Made by a program: the position numbers and the translations under genes | In this document: piece after piece, positions 1-10,950 of the stretch | How positions within the stretch are numbered: the first letter of the stretch is position 1 | Layout: the number at the start of each line of letters is the position of its first letter | Notes under the pieces: model-generated | Databases searched by the model: none | Told to the model about the DNA's origin: nothing | Seen by the model: the letters and a program-made list of their open reading frames with translations, nothing else | Assembly (NCBI GenBank): GCA_036873135.1 | Contig: JAPTYO010000001.1 | Location: forward strand, 47,851,774-47,915,773 | Source: Clarkia xantiana subsp. parviflora | Taxonomy: Eukaryota; Streptophyta; Magnoliopsida; Myrtales; Onagraceae | Direction: 5' to 3' | DNA: 64,000 nucleotides

Positions 1-2
1 TC

Positions 3-908
3 AAAGGCAAATTAAAGCAATTCATTGATCAAGGCGACAGCCCTCCAAAGAAGACTCAAGCAGAGTCATCCAAAATACACAAAGAAGATCCTTCTACAAG
101 AACAAGCCAAGACGATGCTGACTTCTATCACAAGGAGGGACGGGAAAAACCTGCTAGTGACGACGACATCCCAATCACGGGATTGACAACAAGAACCTTG
201 AAGGCAATAATTAAAAAGGAGATACACGTCTCCTGGAAAAAGAGACAACCGCAACAAAAGAGGCTATTCCAGTTAAATGCCCAAAGGATCAAAGAATCCA
301 ATCTCGCCAAATGTGTTCCTTTGAACACACCGTTATCTGTCATCCTGAAGGAAATAAAAGAAACCAAGCTGTGGAAAAAACCCTCCAAATTCCACAAGGG
401 ACCACTGGGAGAAGATGAAAGCAAATGGTGTGAAAATCATGAAGCATACGGCCACGAAACCGAAAGCTGTGTTGGACTCAGATTTCACATAAACAACTTG
501 ATCTTAGAAGGAAAAATGATGAAGTATATCGACCATGGCAATAAGCATCAAAGGAAGCCTCGTGCGAAGTCTTCAGAAAAAAGCAAGGGAAAAGAAAAGG
601 CGGAGGATAACCCACCTATCGCCAAACGCCAGAAAAACAACGTCACTTACGAAACCAACTGGGACAAGTTGTACAATATTTGGAGTATGACTGCAGAAGA
701 AGCAAACCTCAAACTCCCAGGAAGTAAACCTCATCGCCTACTTGAGTCAACGACTGCCTTCCTTGACAAAGATGTTGAAGAACAACACAAGCAAAGTAAA
801 ACCTGGGGGCATGACATCAACTTTTGTCCATCCCCAAAAGGGGAGATTGAAGAGCTCAACACGCTAGATGCATTGAGAAACTATGTGGCACGTGGCAGAA
901 TCAACTAG
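3..908 (+). CDS. Gag C-terminal part with variant zinc knuckle, 5' truncated by the window
   Basis: The frame is open from base 3 to the TAG at 906-908, about 301 codons, with no start inside the window. It begins with KGKLKQFIDQGD, which looks like the tail that follows a Gag zinc knuckle. After a charged linker comes the block NTPLSVILKE and a knuckle WCENHEAYGHETESC (pattern C-x2-H-x4-H-x4-C) near 427-471. The matching block in the Gag at 20168-22165 reads WCESHEVNGHETDDC, so homology is clear. The last 80 residues (ETNWDKLYNIW onward) match nothing I recognise. Gag would package element RNA into virus-like particles. The product starts outside the window, so I cannot say whether it is intact. 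Confidence 0.75.
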   Translation, partial: KGKLKQFIDQGDSPPKKTQAESSKIHKEDPSTRTSQDDADFYHKEGREKPASDDDIPITGLTTRTLKAIIKKEIHVSWKKRQPQQKRLFQLNAQRIKESNLAKCVPLNTPLSVILKEIKETKLWKKPSKFHKGPLGEDESKWCENHEAYGHETESCVGLRFHINNLILEGKMMKYIDHGNKHQRKPRAKSSEKSKGKEKAEDNPPIAKRQKNNVTYETNWDKLYNIWSMTAEEANLKLPGSKPHRLLESTTAFLDKDVEEQHKQSKTWGHDINFCPSPKGEIEELNTLDALRNYVARGRIN

Positions 909-1833
909 CCAACAAATCACCTATGAGGACGTCAAACACATCACCAATCCCTTTATCTTCCTTATCTACTTTTTCGCATATCTATGTTAAATCTTTTAAA
1001 GATTAAGTACAACTCATGCTTATTAGCCTCAGTAATTTTCGAAAGAAGTGATCACTAGACGCTTTCTTGTAATCCGTCGTGCGAACTCTAAATATCTAAT
1101 AAAGGATAAATCTACTTTCGTAGGTACATTATTATGACGCATATTACCTTGGAATAACGCCAAGTAACAACTACACACATATTCCTCGCGTCAACAACAC
1201 AAAGTCTCAAGCATTTTATACGCGCAAGACTAAAAATCATGTCGCAATAATAAACAAGGCAGGGGCATTACACAAGGACAGATCATGCACTATTAGAAGT
1301 TGAAACAATATAAACAATCAGAAAACAGCGATACAACTGCCAAGTGACTTGGGGGGCACCAACCTGACAAGTGCTCGGCAATTCTACCTAACATATGCTT
1401 ATCATGATCTACACCTTTCGTATCCGCACTCAGGGAAGTTTCCTACACAAACAAGGAATCCTTGTATCAGATTCCTTTACTTTAATTATTATATGCATAA
1501 CTAAAAAGAAAATTTCATGACTTCATACTTTTGCAAACTTATAAAAAATTGCGATTATCTGACAAAAATAACTCTGCTCGTAGGTACATGCTACACTACG
1601 ATTACTACTCAGGAATTACACCAAGTAATAACCTATGCACAAAAATCTACTTCAACAATACAAGCTACGCATTGTGTTCAAGGAGGGACTTATGATATAC
1701 AACACCAACATATCTATTATCTACACCAACAAGGAGTTTATTTCTCCATTCATAATACAGGCGTCTATCTCTAGAAGAGGCCGACAACACAAAGCTATCA
1801 AGCTATGTACAATAAACTTATACCGCAATGACA
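909..1833. other. Element A internal non-coding region, first part
   Basis: This stretch follows the gag stop. I see no conserved protein motif on either strand; short ORFs around 1517-2048 are low-complexity and unsupported. It is internal untranslated sequence or decayed pol remnant. Confidence 0.5.
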
Positions 1834-1849
1834 ACCTGCGGACTATTAT

Positions 1850-2030
1850 CAAAACGACGACTATTCAGGACGTCAGCTACAAACAATGTCTCGGATTAAC
1901 ACCAAGACCTATTATCAAAACAACGACTATTCAGGACGTCAGCTACAAGCAATATCTTGGATTAACACCAAGACCTACTACTAAAATACCTTGGATTAAC
2001 ACCAAGGCCTACTATCAAAATAACATGTTG
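1850..2030 (+). repeat. Short tandem repeat, period about 66 bp, 2-3 copies
   Basis: The motif CTATTCAGGACGTCAGCTAC occurs at 1861 and 1927, followed each time by a GGATTAACACCAAG block. A third, shortened copy follows near 1990. It lies in non-coding sequence of element A. Confidence 0.7.
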
Positions 2031-2370
2031 TGGTATCCTCTTTTTTAAAGACAAGCCCCATGTTCACTTCTAAAAAGGACATGCTGTGACATCTCCGGTT
2101 AGAGGCAAATCCTCATGTTCATAGCCATTCCCTGGATTCAGAACAGGAGGGGCATACGGGGCTGATCACCCCTTAAGTGACGGAAGTTCTCTATTTAGAC
2201 AACGACCCCACTCTATAACAAGTGCGTATATCCGGTTCAGGGTGCACTCTTTATGGCGAATGTCCTCTGTCTAGACGGCATTCCCATATTACGAACGCCA
2301 TCAGGGTTCGTTTTATACGGCAAAAGTCCTCTGGTTAAGATGACAATTCCGTACTACAGATTTTCAAACT

Positions 2371-2660
2371 GTGTTGCATGGTTCCTGGACGCAGAAAGCA
2401 TGCATCACAATTCATATTCTCAAAAAAGTGTTACATGGTCCCTGGACGCAGGAATCATGTATCACAAATATTTTTTCAAACATTTTACCAAAATTTTGCC
2501 AAATATTTTATCAAATATTTTATGTATCAAACACCTTTCCAAAAAATTTTATCAACACGGTTTTTTGGATGTATCACATTCAATGTCAAAATATTTTTTC
2601 AAATATTTTACCAACAAGCTTTTTAGGGTTCACAAAATGCTTCTTCAAAAACAAAAATGT
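2371..2660. repeat. Degenerate repeats, AT-rich
   Basis: Two imperfect copies of a GGTYCCTGGACGCAG block occur at about 2380 and 2439. They are followed by many short CAAATATTTTAYCAA-like units to about 2620. No coding signal is credible here. Confidence 0.5.
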
Positions 2661-3173
2661 TTTTACGTATGCTTCCCCAACGCGGGTTGATACACGCTGG
2701 CAGGTGCGCACCCTGTTTAAAACTCATAAAATTTACAAGTCGAGTCTTGTACAACGTCGCCTTAGAGTGGAACTAAGAGACGGTATAAACTAGTATCTTG
2801 CTTAGTCAAGATAACATCTCTCAAATAATATTTTTACGTATGCTTCCCCAACGCGAGTTGATACACGCTGGCAGGTGCGCACCCTGTTTAAAACTCATAA
2901 AATTTACAAGTCGAGTCTTGTACAACGTCGCCTTAGAGTGGAACTAAGAGACGGTATAAACTAGTATCTTGCTTAGTCAAGATAACATCTCTCAAATAAT
3001 ACTTTTACGTATGCTTCCCCAACGCGGGTTGATACATGCTGGCAGGTGCGCACCCTGTTTAAAACTCATAAAATTTACAAGTCGGGTCTTGTACAACGTC
3101 GCCTTAGAGTGGAACTAAGAGACGGTATAAACTAGTATCTTGCTTAGCCAAGATAACACTTTTCAAATACACT
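2661..3173 (+). repeat. 171-bp tandem repeat, three copies
   Basis: Copies begin with TTTTACGTATGCTTCCCCAA at 2661, 2832 and 3003, giving an exact 171-bp period. Identity between copies is very high, with only a few substitutions (for example GCGGGTTG and GCGAGTTG). High identity suggests recent amplification within the 3' non-coding part of element A. Confidence 0.9.
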
Positions 3174-3959
3174 ACTTGTTGAGAAATATTGCTATACGCA
3201 AAAATACTTGGCAGGTTGCAACACATATAGCGGCAAGCTATTCAGGAAAGAAAGGCAATATGCATAATGCATCACGCAAACAATCAGGAGAACTTCTCAA
3301 CTTATCAATCAGGAAGTGGCTATCTGTCACGACTGCAGGGACTATGTCTACGATACTAGTCATCCACATTCAATAAACACAGACTCGGCGAAACAAGCAG
3401 AAGTTGCCACCGTCATCTCCAAACAAAACCTATAGTGCGCAGGTCGCAACATCCTATGCTCTACCCATCTCGCCATGCCTTGGAGTCTAGCCAAGAGGGG
3501 CGATCACAACACTTAACAATGCGCGACGTACAGTCGCAACTACAGACATCACATTCATCATCTAAGGATATCTATCCTATCTTCCAAGTCCAAAGCATAT
3601 GGACGGCATAGATAACTCAAGGTATGAAATATTACTAACAAGTTATCACATGATTATTATTGAAAACAGGTCCAGGTGACGAAATCCCATGCAAGCAAAG
3701 GCATGAACAAAGAATTATCAAACATCAACTCATTCACAAAGGGTTCAACATGCTGGAAGCAGACAACCCGACAGCAACCAAGAGTTAACATCATCTCTAA
3801 GGACTTATGGCAAAGAGTTCATAATGTCAACATCAAATACAATGCCGTCATCCACACAAAAGACACGACAAGAATGATTGTTTCAACATTCAGCACAACA
3901 TAGCTCTTCAACATAAGGGCGACAATCATCAATACAGGCATCAAAGTCAGCAATCAACA
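3174..3959. other. Element A internal non-coding region, middle part
   Basis: No conserved motif is seen on either strand. The 75-78-codon ORFs here have no recognisable domain. Confidence 0.4.
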
Positions 3960-4135
3960 AATACTTACCTCAGTAGGAGTAACGCTCCTCCTTGGGCCGG
4001 TCCCTCGACCGGGGGGCAGAAGACACCTCTGCACAACCCTCAACTCTATTTCCTTTATCACAAGAAGGAATTAGCACGGTCATGCTCAACATAAAGAACT
4101 AAGAATCGCTCGAGGAACGCGCCCCTGCGTCGGAT
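3960..4135 (-). pseudogene. Possible remnant of the antisense ORF found in element B
   Basis: This stretch contains CTCGACCGGGGGGCAGA followed by CCTTTATCACAAGAAGGA. Element B has CCCCGACCGGGGGACAGG and CCCTTTGTCACAGGAAGGA, in the same order and similar spacing, at 26111-26180 inside an exon of its antisense gene. It may be a decayed exon of the same antisense gene. The similarity is short, so this is tentative. Confidence 0.35.
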
Positions 4136-4322
4136 CTTTCGAGAATTATGCTAAGAACAGAAACTGCAAGCCAACGATATCCTGGAAAGTGCTGTCAACA
4201 ATCCAATCAGTGTGCAAACACGCACCAACACTTGCTCAAGCACTTATGCAACAAACGCTCCATACAAGACTTATTAGTCTTCGTGCAGCAAGTAACAAGC
4301 ATCGAGCAAGGGGGCAACCTCT

Positions 4323-4903
4323 TCAACACATCAATGCGCATATCAAGGTTAATGCGCATATCAACATCAATGCGCGTATTAAGGTTAGCGCGCGTATCAA
4401 CATCAACGCGCGTATCAAGGTTAACGCGCGTATCAACATCAATGCGCGTATCAAGGTTAACGCGCATATCAACATCAATGCGCGTATTAAGGTTAACGCG
4501 CGTATCAACATCAATGCGCGTATCAAGGTTAACGCGCATATCAACATCAATGCGCGTATTAAGGTTAACGCGCATATCAACATCAATGCGCGTATTAAGG
4601 TTAGCGCGCATATCAACATCAACGCGCGTATCAAGGTTAACGCACGTATCAACATCAATGCGCGTATCAAGGTTAGCGCGCATATCAACATCAACGCGCG
4701 TATCAAGGTTAACGCGCGTATCAACATCAATGCGCGTATCAAGGTTAGCGCGCGTATCAACATCAACGTGCGTATCAAGGTTAACGCGCGTATCAACATC
4801 AATGCGCGTATCAAGGTTAACGCGCATATCAACATCAATGCGCGTATTAAGGTTAGCGCGCGTATCAACATCAATACGCGTATCAAAGTTAACGCGCGTA
4901 TCA
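4323..4903 (+). repeat. 18/36-bp minisatellite, about 16 copies of the 36-bp unit
   Basis: The array alternates two related 18-bp halves, AAYGCGCGTATCAACATC and AAYGCGCGTATCAAGGTT, so the true unit is a 36-bp dimer. Because 18 is a multiple of 3, all frames stay open, which creates long but meaningless ORFs on both strands. The array is rich in CGCG. Confidence 0.92.
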
Positions 4904-4904
4904 T

Positions 4905-5366
4905 GTTTCCATGTACGTACATACATTTCGACAAGGATGCATGTCGACAAGGAGAAAATATTTTTTAAGTGTTTCCATGTACGTACATACATGTCGACGA
5001 GGATGCATGTCGACAAGGGGAGAATATTTTCTAAGTGTTTCCATGTACGTACATACATGTCGACAAGGATGCATGTCGACAAGGAGAAAATATTTTCTAA
5101 GTGTTTCCATATACGTACATACATGTCGACGAGGATGCATGTCGACAAGGGGAGAATATTTTCTAAGTGTTTCCATGTACGTACATGCATGTCGACGAGG
5201 ATGCATGTCGACATGGAGAAAATATTTTCTAAGTGTTTCCATGTACGTACATACATGTCGACGAGGATGCATGTCGACAAGGGGAGAATATTTTCTAAGT
5301 GTTTTCATGTACGCACATACATGCCAACAAAGATGGATTGCATACAACGAGTAGCTATGCCCCCTA
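4905..5366 (+). repeat. 66-bp minisatellite, seven copies
   Basis: Copies start with GTTTCCATGTACGTACAT at 4905, 4971, 5037, 5103, 5169, 5235 and 5301, an exact 66-bp period. The last copy is diverged. Each unit contains GTACGTAC, CATGTCGAC and GCATGTCGAC, so it is dense in short palindromes. It directly abuts the 36-bp array. Confidence 0.93.
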
Positions 5367-5485
5367 AGCACACCTACGACGCTCATCGACAAAACTCATA
5401 CGACGACATCTATGGTAACAAGCATTAGATATCGTTTAAATATTTTCTAAGTGTTTTAGCATATTCGCAGGTAATAACCAACAGT

Positions 5486-5645
5486 CTATACCTGATGCTC
5501 AACCATCAACGCGCGTATCCAAGTTAACACGCGTATCAACATCAATGCGCGTATCCAAGTTAACGCGCATATCAACATCAATACGCGTATCAAAGTCAAC
5601 ACACGTATCAAAAGTCAACGCGCGTATCAAAAAGTCAACGCACGG
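5486..5645 (+). repeat. Second, degenerate block of the 18-bp repeat
   Basis: Units such as ACGCGTATCAACATCAATG and CGCGTATCCAAGTTAAC recur here, about 120 bp after the 66-bp array. They are clearly related to the array at 4323-4903. This suggests the 66-bp array was inserted into, or amplified within, an older 18-bp array. Confidence 0.8.
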
Positions 5646-7057
5646 GACCAAGTTCCACGCACTTAGTAAAGTTGGTACGTACCATGGAAGGAACTAACGT
5701 CCTAAGGGGCTATCATGCAAACGGGGGATTAACGCGACAAACCGTAAGAATCGAACGCGGCAACGCTTAAGGAAAATTTCTTTCTAAGGCATCAAGACGA
5801 CAAGTGACTACGCCTAAAGTTATTGGGCAATCCCCGTCAACCAAAAACCCGCCAAGAAGGAAAATCATGCATATCGACTAAAAAGCTTCTACGCGAAGAT
5901 ACGAGGAACTCTACATCAAACACCCATGGAAATGGAAAATCGCCTAAATTATGGACAAACGACGATAATGATGGCAATCAATCAGCAATTACTCGACGTA
6001 TAAACATCAACAAGCAGTCCCACATGTCGACAATGAAAAATGACTTAAACAAACAACAACACGGTGACATCGGCATTCAAGTCGAAGCTGTCCTAAGAAT
6101 TCGAGTTTCCAAACTACCTCAAAACGTGACGAAAGGTATTCCAATGGACTCCCCTCGTCGAGACGATTCCGGAAAGGCAAGGACCGAAACGAGGCGAGGC
6201 CGGGAAGGCGGCGCGTGGGCCGCACGCTCCGGCGAAGGAGCTCCACTCGCGGTGGCGCGTGAGGGCGCGTGCGGGGTCTTCTGGCGGCTCCGAAGGTGGC
6301 GCTGGAATCCTTGGGACGAACCGAGTCGAATGATGGCGTCAACTTCCAAAAACAAGCCAAAAATCAGACTCGAAACTGCCAAAACGTATCTAAGCTCCAC
6401 GACGGCAAAGAAACTTTAAGCACAAAAGCAATTTCGGGAAAGAATGAATGAATTACCTGCAAAGGGAGTGGAATGGTGAACTCCTAAGGTGCTGGAATGA
6501 TAAATGGGAATGTGTGTATTTACTAATCCCAAAGAGATGCTTTGTGGATAAGGATCAAAGGATTAGTTTACCTACACTCAAGACTAAACCCCTACGGTAT
6601 ACTCTACCCTCTCCTCTTAAAATATCTACTCCTATACATGTCTTGACATTGCACGTATCAAATCCATTACTATACACGTATGTTGCAATCACATGATTCA
6701 TGATTCGGTAATCACTTAGTCATTTTAGAAACGTACGATTTCTATTTCTTGCATTGCGTAATTACAATCTTGCCATGACTATTACTTATGTATGCATGTG
6801 GATAGAGACATGTTCGCATAGCGTGTTACCGATTGCTCATGTCTCCGACGATAATCGTACTTGCGCATATACATTTCCTATTACACTAACCATGATGATA
6901 GGAAACAAAGTCATTCGGTCGGAAAACCAAGCGACGGACGAAATCAAGATGCTTGCGTCCAACCAACGATCAAAACCGAAAGGTTAGCGTCAAACTCAAA
7001 TTGGACAAATATCCTAACTTAAAATAGAGTCAAGAAAGGTTCTAAACCGTTACTTGA
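5646..7057. other. Element A 3' non-coding region
   Basis: No recognisable protein is encoded. A GC-rich patch lies at about 6165-6320; element B has a GC-rich patch (28375-28480) at the matching place upstream of its 3' LTR. ORFs here (5823-6419 and antisense partners) look like composition artefacts. Confidence 0.45.
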
Positions 7058-7069
7058 CTCGGGGGCAAG
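7058..7069 (+). promoter_or_regulatory. Polypurine tract of element A
   Basis: CTCGGGGGCAAG directly precedes the TG of the 3' LTR. The same 12 bases precede the 3' LTR of element B at 29252-29263. It would prime plus-strand DNA synthesis. Confidence 0.85.
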
Positions 7070-7901
7070 TGATGGATAAATGTCCAATTCGGGTTTGTAT
7101 TTACATTTCGGGCCTCGTAAACGTGTCGAAAATTACATCTCGGTTTAAAAACATCTCCTAACGGGTCAAAAACGGTCCGGAAGTGCGTTACGCGCGTCCG
7201 GACCGGGCCACCGGATTGCAATGCAATTCGGAGGTCCGGATTGCGCGGCAACCCGGACCTCGCCGAATCACCCAATTTCGACGAGGTCCGGATTGCCCTA
7301 CGGGTATCGCGCCATTACCGTATCCGCGATCACCGTATCCGCGATTACCATATCCGCGATTACCGTTACGCGTAGAGAAGTCAAGTTCGCACATTACCAA
7401 CATGGATGACGGTTACCGCTTGTTTTCTTGAACCGTCGTCAAACCGCTTTAAAACCGGGTCCGGTCCCAAGGAAGCCTATAAATAGAAAGCCTTAGCCAC
7501 CCATTTTCACACATTCTCTCATTTGCCCAACTTTGGTATTTTGAGCTCTGACTTCTCTCTAGAAATTCTATCTCTCTAGAAATTACCTTTTTGCCACTAT
7601 AGTGACTTAAGCATCGGAGAGGGCTCCGCTAGCACCACCCCCCTCTCCGTGCTAGCATTGGTCCTTTGTGCAGGATCCGACGTCCGAGTCACAACCTTAA
7701 CGAGTCATAACCTTACCGAGTCACAACCTTACCGGGTCACAACCTTACCGTGTCACAGCCATACCGAGACACAGACTTCGTACGGGTGCAAGCCTGAACA
7801 CTCGTCAGTGGCCCAACCTCCTCCCAACGGAAGGGTTACAAAGGCCCGCACAACCACGCGAACAGACGCGTCCCCACGACATAGTTCATCCGGACGCAAC
7901 A
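7070..7901 (+). repeat. 3' LTR of element A
   Basis: It begins TGATGGATAAATG after the polypurine tract and probably ends CGGACGCAACA at 7901 (TG...CA). A TATA box (TATAAATAG) lies at 7478-7486. A GC-rich stretch with several inverted repeats follows, including GCATCGGAGAGGG at 7611-7623. The left LTR is outside the window, so the right end is set by the TG...CA rule and is less certain than the start. Confidence 0.8.
7478..7486 (+). promoter_or_regulatory. TATA box in LTR A
   Basis: TATAAATAG lies in a GCCTATAAATAG context, the same context as in the LTRs of element B (19766 and 29692). Transcription would start roughly 30 bases downstream. Confidence 0.7.
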
Positions 7902-9422
7902 GTTATAAATTTCAAAATTTCAATGAAAATAATTATAAATTAATACTCGAGCAACCGGGATTTTCCAAAAAACGGTAGACCAATTTACTATATTTAGATT
8001 AGTTATTTTTTTATATAATTAGACTATACTGTTTATCATCGGGGCCTGAAGACACATTTGTTGTTTGTTTCTGAGTGGAATTGTGTAGTTTGTTTACTTG
8101 GTTAGCTAGGTACTATATTAGCTATTAACTTTAGTTGTACGTATTAATTAGTACAATTAATGTATAATTTATATATATATATGAAATTATAATTGTATTA
8201 AATTTTATTTTTAAAAATCCAACACATATTAATACTGACTTGGTTCGTTTTTTTTTTTTTAAATTCCGTAAGACCGTACTAGGAACCCACCTAGCTGGGT
8301 TCTTAGATGTGTTAGTGCACCTGGTTAATTATGCCAGTTCTCTGCTATCTTTATATTTACTGGATATATATAGTTATTCCGTACCTAACTTGCATTATTT
8401 ATTTCCTGTTGTTGGGTTATACTTACTGGAGATAGTTTTTACTCTTAAGCATTTGTCTATTATATTATATTATAATAGAAATTTAGTTATACTGATTTAT
8501 CCAAATTGACATATATGTTGGGTCAATCTCCATCCATTTATCCTGTTTGTGTTTTTAGGTAATTAGGTGATCTTTCCAGATTATTGATTCACTAATATTA
8601 CCTAATTACCCAAGAATCTGGAAAAATCACCTAAATGGTGCAATCCGAAATAAATATGAAAAGCTAAGAGAATGTGAATTTTCGCATACCTAACATCATC
8701 TTATGGAGCTTCGGTTTGAGGTACTGAAATGGTCACGATAAACTAATATTGGAATATCCGATAATATAAAAGATGCATGGTCAATATAAAAGATAACATT
8801 ATATTATTTATTTAATACATTACATAAATGTGGAAAGTAATTGTAAGTCCCAATATTGCATGCAGTGTAGATATTAGTGTAGTTTTTATGTTTAGCTAAA
8901 ATAATCATTTCATGTTAAAACTTAAAAGGACTAATTAATGTAACCAAAAAATAACCCCAACTGTTTAACAGAAAAATGTTAATACCTACTAAAAAATACC
9001 CCTACTAATGTATAACTTATAATAATAATAATATATACTAAGAGGATAAAATTATGAAAACAATTAATTAAGTAGATATCACAATGAAGAGACACCCCCC
9101 TTCATACTTCATAGACATATTTTCCATAAACCATCTTAGTATTACATCTCTTCAATTATTTTTTGTACTTTTTCTTGATATTAATTTTAAAATAAATAAT
9201 TTTTTTAATATTATTTTAAAAAATATTTTTACAAAATAATTTATATAAAAAAGCTTTTGAAATTTAAAGCTTCACCTTTGTAACATAAATACGACTTGTA
9301 GAAAAATTTAATTTATTAACTATTGATGTCATCTTATTTAATCTTTCTAATTGAGATATTCGTCTCATTTTAATAATTATATATATCGCCGAACTTCATA
9401 CATTTTAACTACCGTTTCTTAT
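7902..9422. other. AT-rich intergenic DNA
   Basis: No gene or recognisable repeat family is seen. A small nested inverted repeat lies at about 8560-8632, where GGTAATTAGGT pairs with ACCTAATTACC and TTCCAGATT pairs with AATCTGGAA. Confidence 0.5.
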
Positions 9423-9549
9423 GTATTATAGGTAACCGAAATAATAAGAACAAAATTGTATGTAAAACGAAATGATCATAATAGTTACTATTATGATCAT
9501 TTCGTTTTACATACAATTTTGTTCTTATTATTTCGGTTACCTATAATAC
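9423..9549. repeat. Perfect 127-bp palindrome
   Basis: Two 63-base arms, starting GTATTATAGGTAACC and ending GGTTACCTATAATAC, are exact reverse complements around a single central T at 9486. No mismatch was found on pairing base by base. There is no spacer and no recognisable terminal motif or target duplication. It could be a foldback insertion or a hairpin RNA source, or arise from a head-to-head duplication. Confidence 0.95.
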
Positions 9550-10520
9550 TTAAATTAGAATTACTGAATTAGAATCCATATTAAAAAATATATATATATT
9601 ATTGTTACATCACGCGTGCAACACATGCAGGAGCCCTATCTAGCATGGTGTGTATGCATATATTCCATGATCGATGCACCACAGCACTGATTGTGCATGC
9701 TTATAATATATCAATGATATTTTGATTAAAATATTCAACTTTAAGTCTGAAACTACAAAAGAATTGTACAAGTTGATATTTACATTACTCCATTTCCGTG
9801 GGAGTGGTTCCCGTCGTGCCATGGCACTTGCAAGTTACAAGTGGGAGTGTAATAATGACGTCTTAATGATGCTAATCACACGCAATCACATCCCTTAATT
9901 AAATTTGAATTATGTAAAGTACAATTATTATCATTCTTAGGTCACCTATATCATCTCTTATTCGATCACGACAGTTGTAATTATCTTTGTTATTATATTT
10001 ACATCATATTGTATACTTATATATGATGATCTACTATATGGGCCACCCGTCAATTTTTATTGATTATAATTAATAAGATCTGAATTTAAAGCGATTTTCT
10101 CAGAACATATTTAGTATAGTCACTAGCTATACTTATGATCTCCATTTTTTTCTATTATATGTTACAGTGCGTAATTAAACCTATATATTTACTAGAAATT
10201 ATATGTTATTAACTTAATTTAGTAGTAAGTAACTTGCGTTTATATGTAGATATTGTCTCGAGTTTGAAATTTGACACCACTATTTTCATCGAATAAGGAA
10301 AATAGATGAAGGAAAATATGGAAAACTATTAATTATTAGACTCTAAAGATAATATGATATTTTATCTTATTTAATTACTTGCACAAAAAATAACCCACCT
10401 AATCCTCTAAAAATCTGGATAAGACATTTCAATAAAAAAAGATAAAATAATAACTAAGTTAAAACTTTGTCGATATTTAGAGAAAAATTATTAGCAACTA
10501 ATCTAAGTTTATTAAGTATT
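9550..10520. other. AT-rich intergenic DNA
   Basis: I see no gene, repeat family or RNA gene in this stretch. Confidence 0.5.
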
Positions 10521-10529
10521 GAATAATTT
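10521..10529. repeat. Target site duplication, left copy
   Basis: GAATAATTT is repeated exactly at 16722-16730 on the far side of the element. Confidence 0.9.
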
Positions 10530-10834
10530 GGAAAATTTATGAAACTGCCCCCTGCGAAGTTCGAATTTGAAAAATGCCCCTCGGAATGGGGCATTTATGA
10601 AAATGCCCCGTCCCGCTGATATTATCAGCGGGACGGTCAGCGGGACATGACCTGTCCCGCTGACTGCCACGCGGGATGATCTGTCATTCCGCGTGGCTAC
10701 TGTCCCGCTGATAATACCAGCGGGACGGGAACCCGACAAAACGGGTTCCCCTAGGTGCAGGCATGCGCGCCTGCGCCTAGGGGAACCCGTTTTGTCGGGT
10801 TCCCCGTCCCGCTGGTATTACCAGCGGGACAGGC
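10530..10834 (+). repeat. MULE left terminal inverted repeat, internally palindromic
   Basis: It pairs with 16413-16721 with few mismatches. The repeat is itself built of palindromes: GTCCCGCTGATATTATCAGCGGGAC near the outer part, then a palindrome of about 135 bp centred near 10768 whose arms contain GGAACCCGACAAAACGGG and CCTAGG. The TIR could therefore fold alone as well as with its partner. Confidence 0.9.
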
Positions 10835-10839
10835 TGGTC

Positions 10840-10950
10840 ACTTTGACCAGCCGCTGGTCATTTTGACCGGCTGTCGGTCAAAACCGGACCAGCTGCCGGT
10901 CAAAACCGGACCAGCAGCTGGTCAAAACCGGACCAGCAGCTGGTCCGATT
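10840..10950. repeat. GGTCAAAACCGGACCAGC short repeats
   Basis: Just inside the left TIR, units such as GGTCAAAACCGGACCAGC are repeated three times, with related CTGGTCAYTTTGACC palindromes before them. The right end of the element has no counterpart. Confidence 0.75.

Larger units (their letters stand above)
1..7901 (+). mobile_element. Ty3/gypsy-like LTR retrotransposon A, 3' part (left end outside window)
   Basis: The order is a gag tail (3-908), a long non-coding region with several tandem arrays, a polypurine tract (7058-7069) and a 3' LTR (7070-7901). The 5' LTR and most of gag lie left of the window. No reverse transcriptase, RNase H or integrase motif is visible after gag, so this is probably a non-autonomous copy. 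The gag tail and the sequence just before the 3' LTR resemble element 19339-30058, so the two belong to one broad lineage. The exact lineage (Tat-like) is inferred from the layout, not proven. Confidence 0.8.

Noticed and set aside
4148..5428. 426-codon plus-strand and 357-codon minus-strand ORFs
   Set aside because: Both come from tandem repeats with periods divisible by 3. They have no domain and are open in several frames at once.
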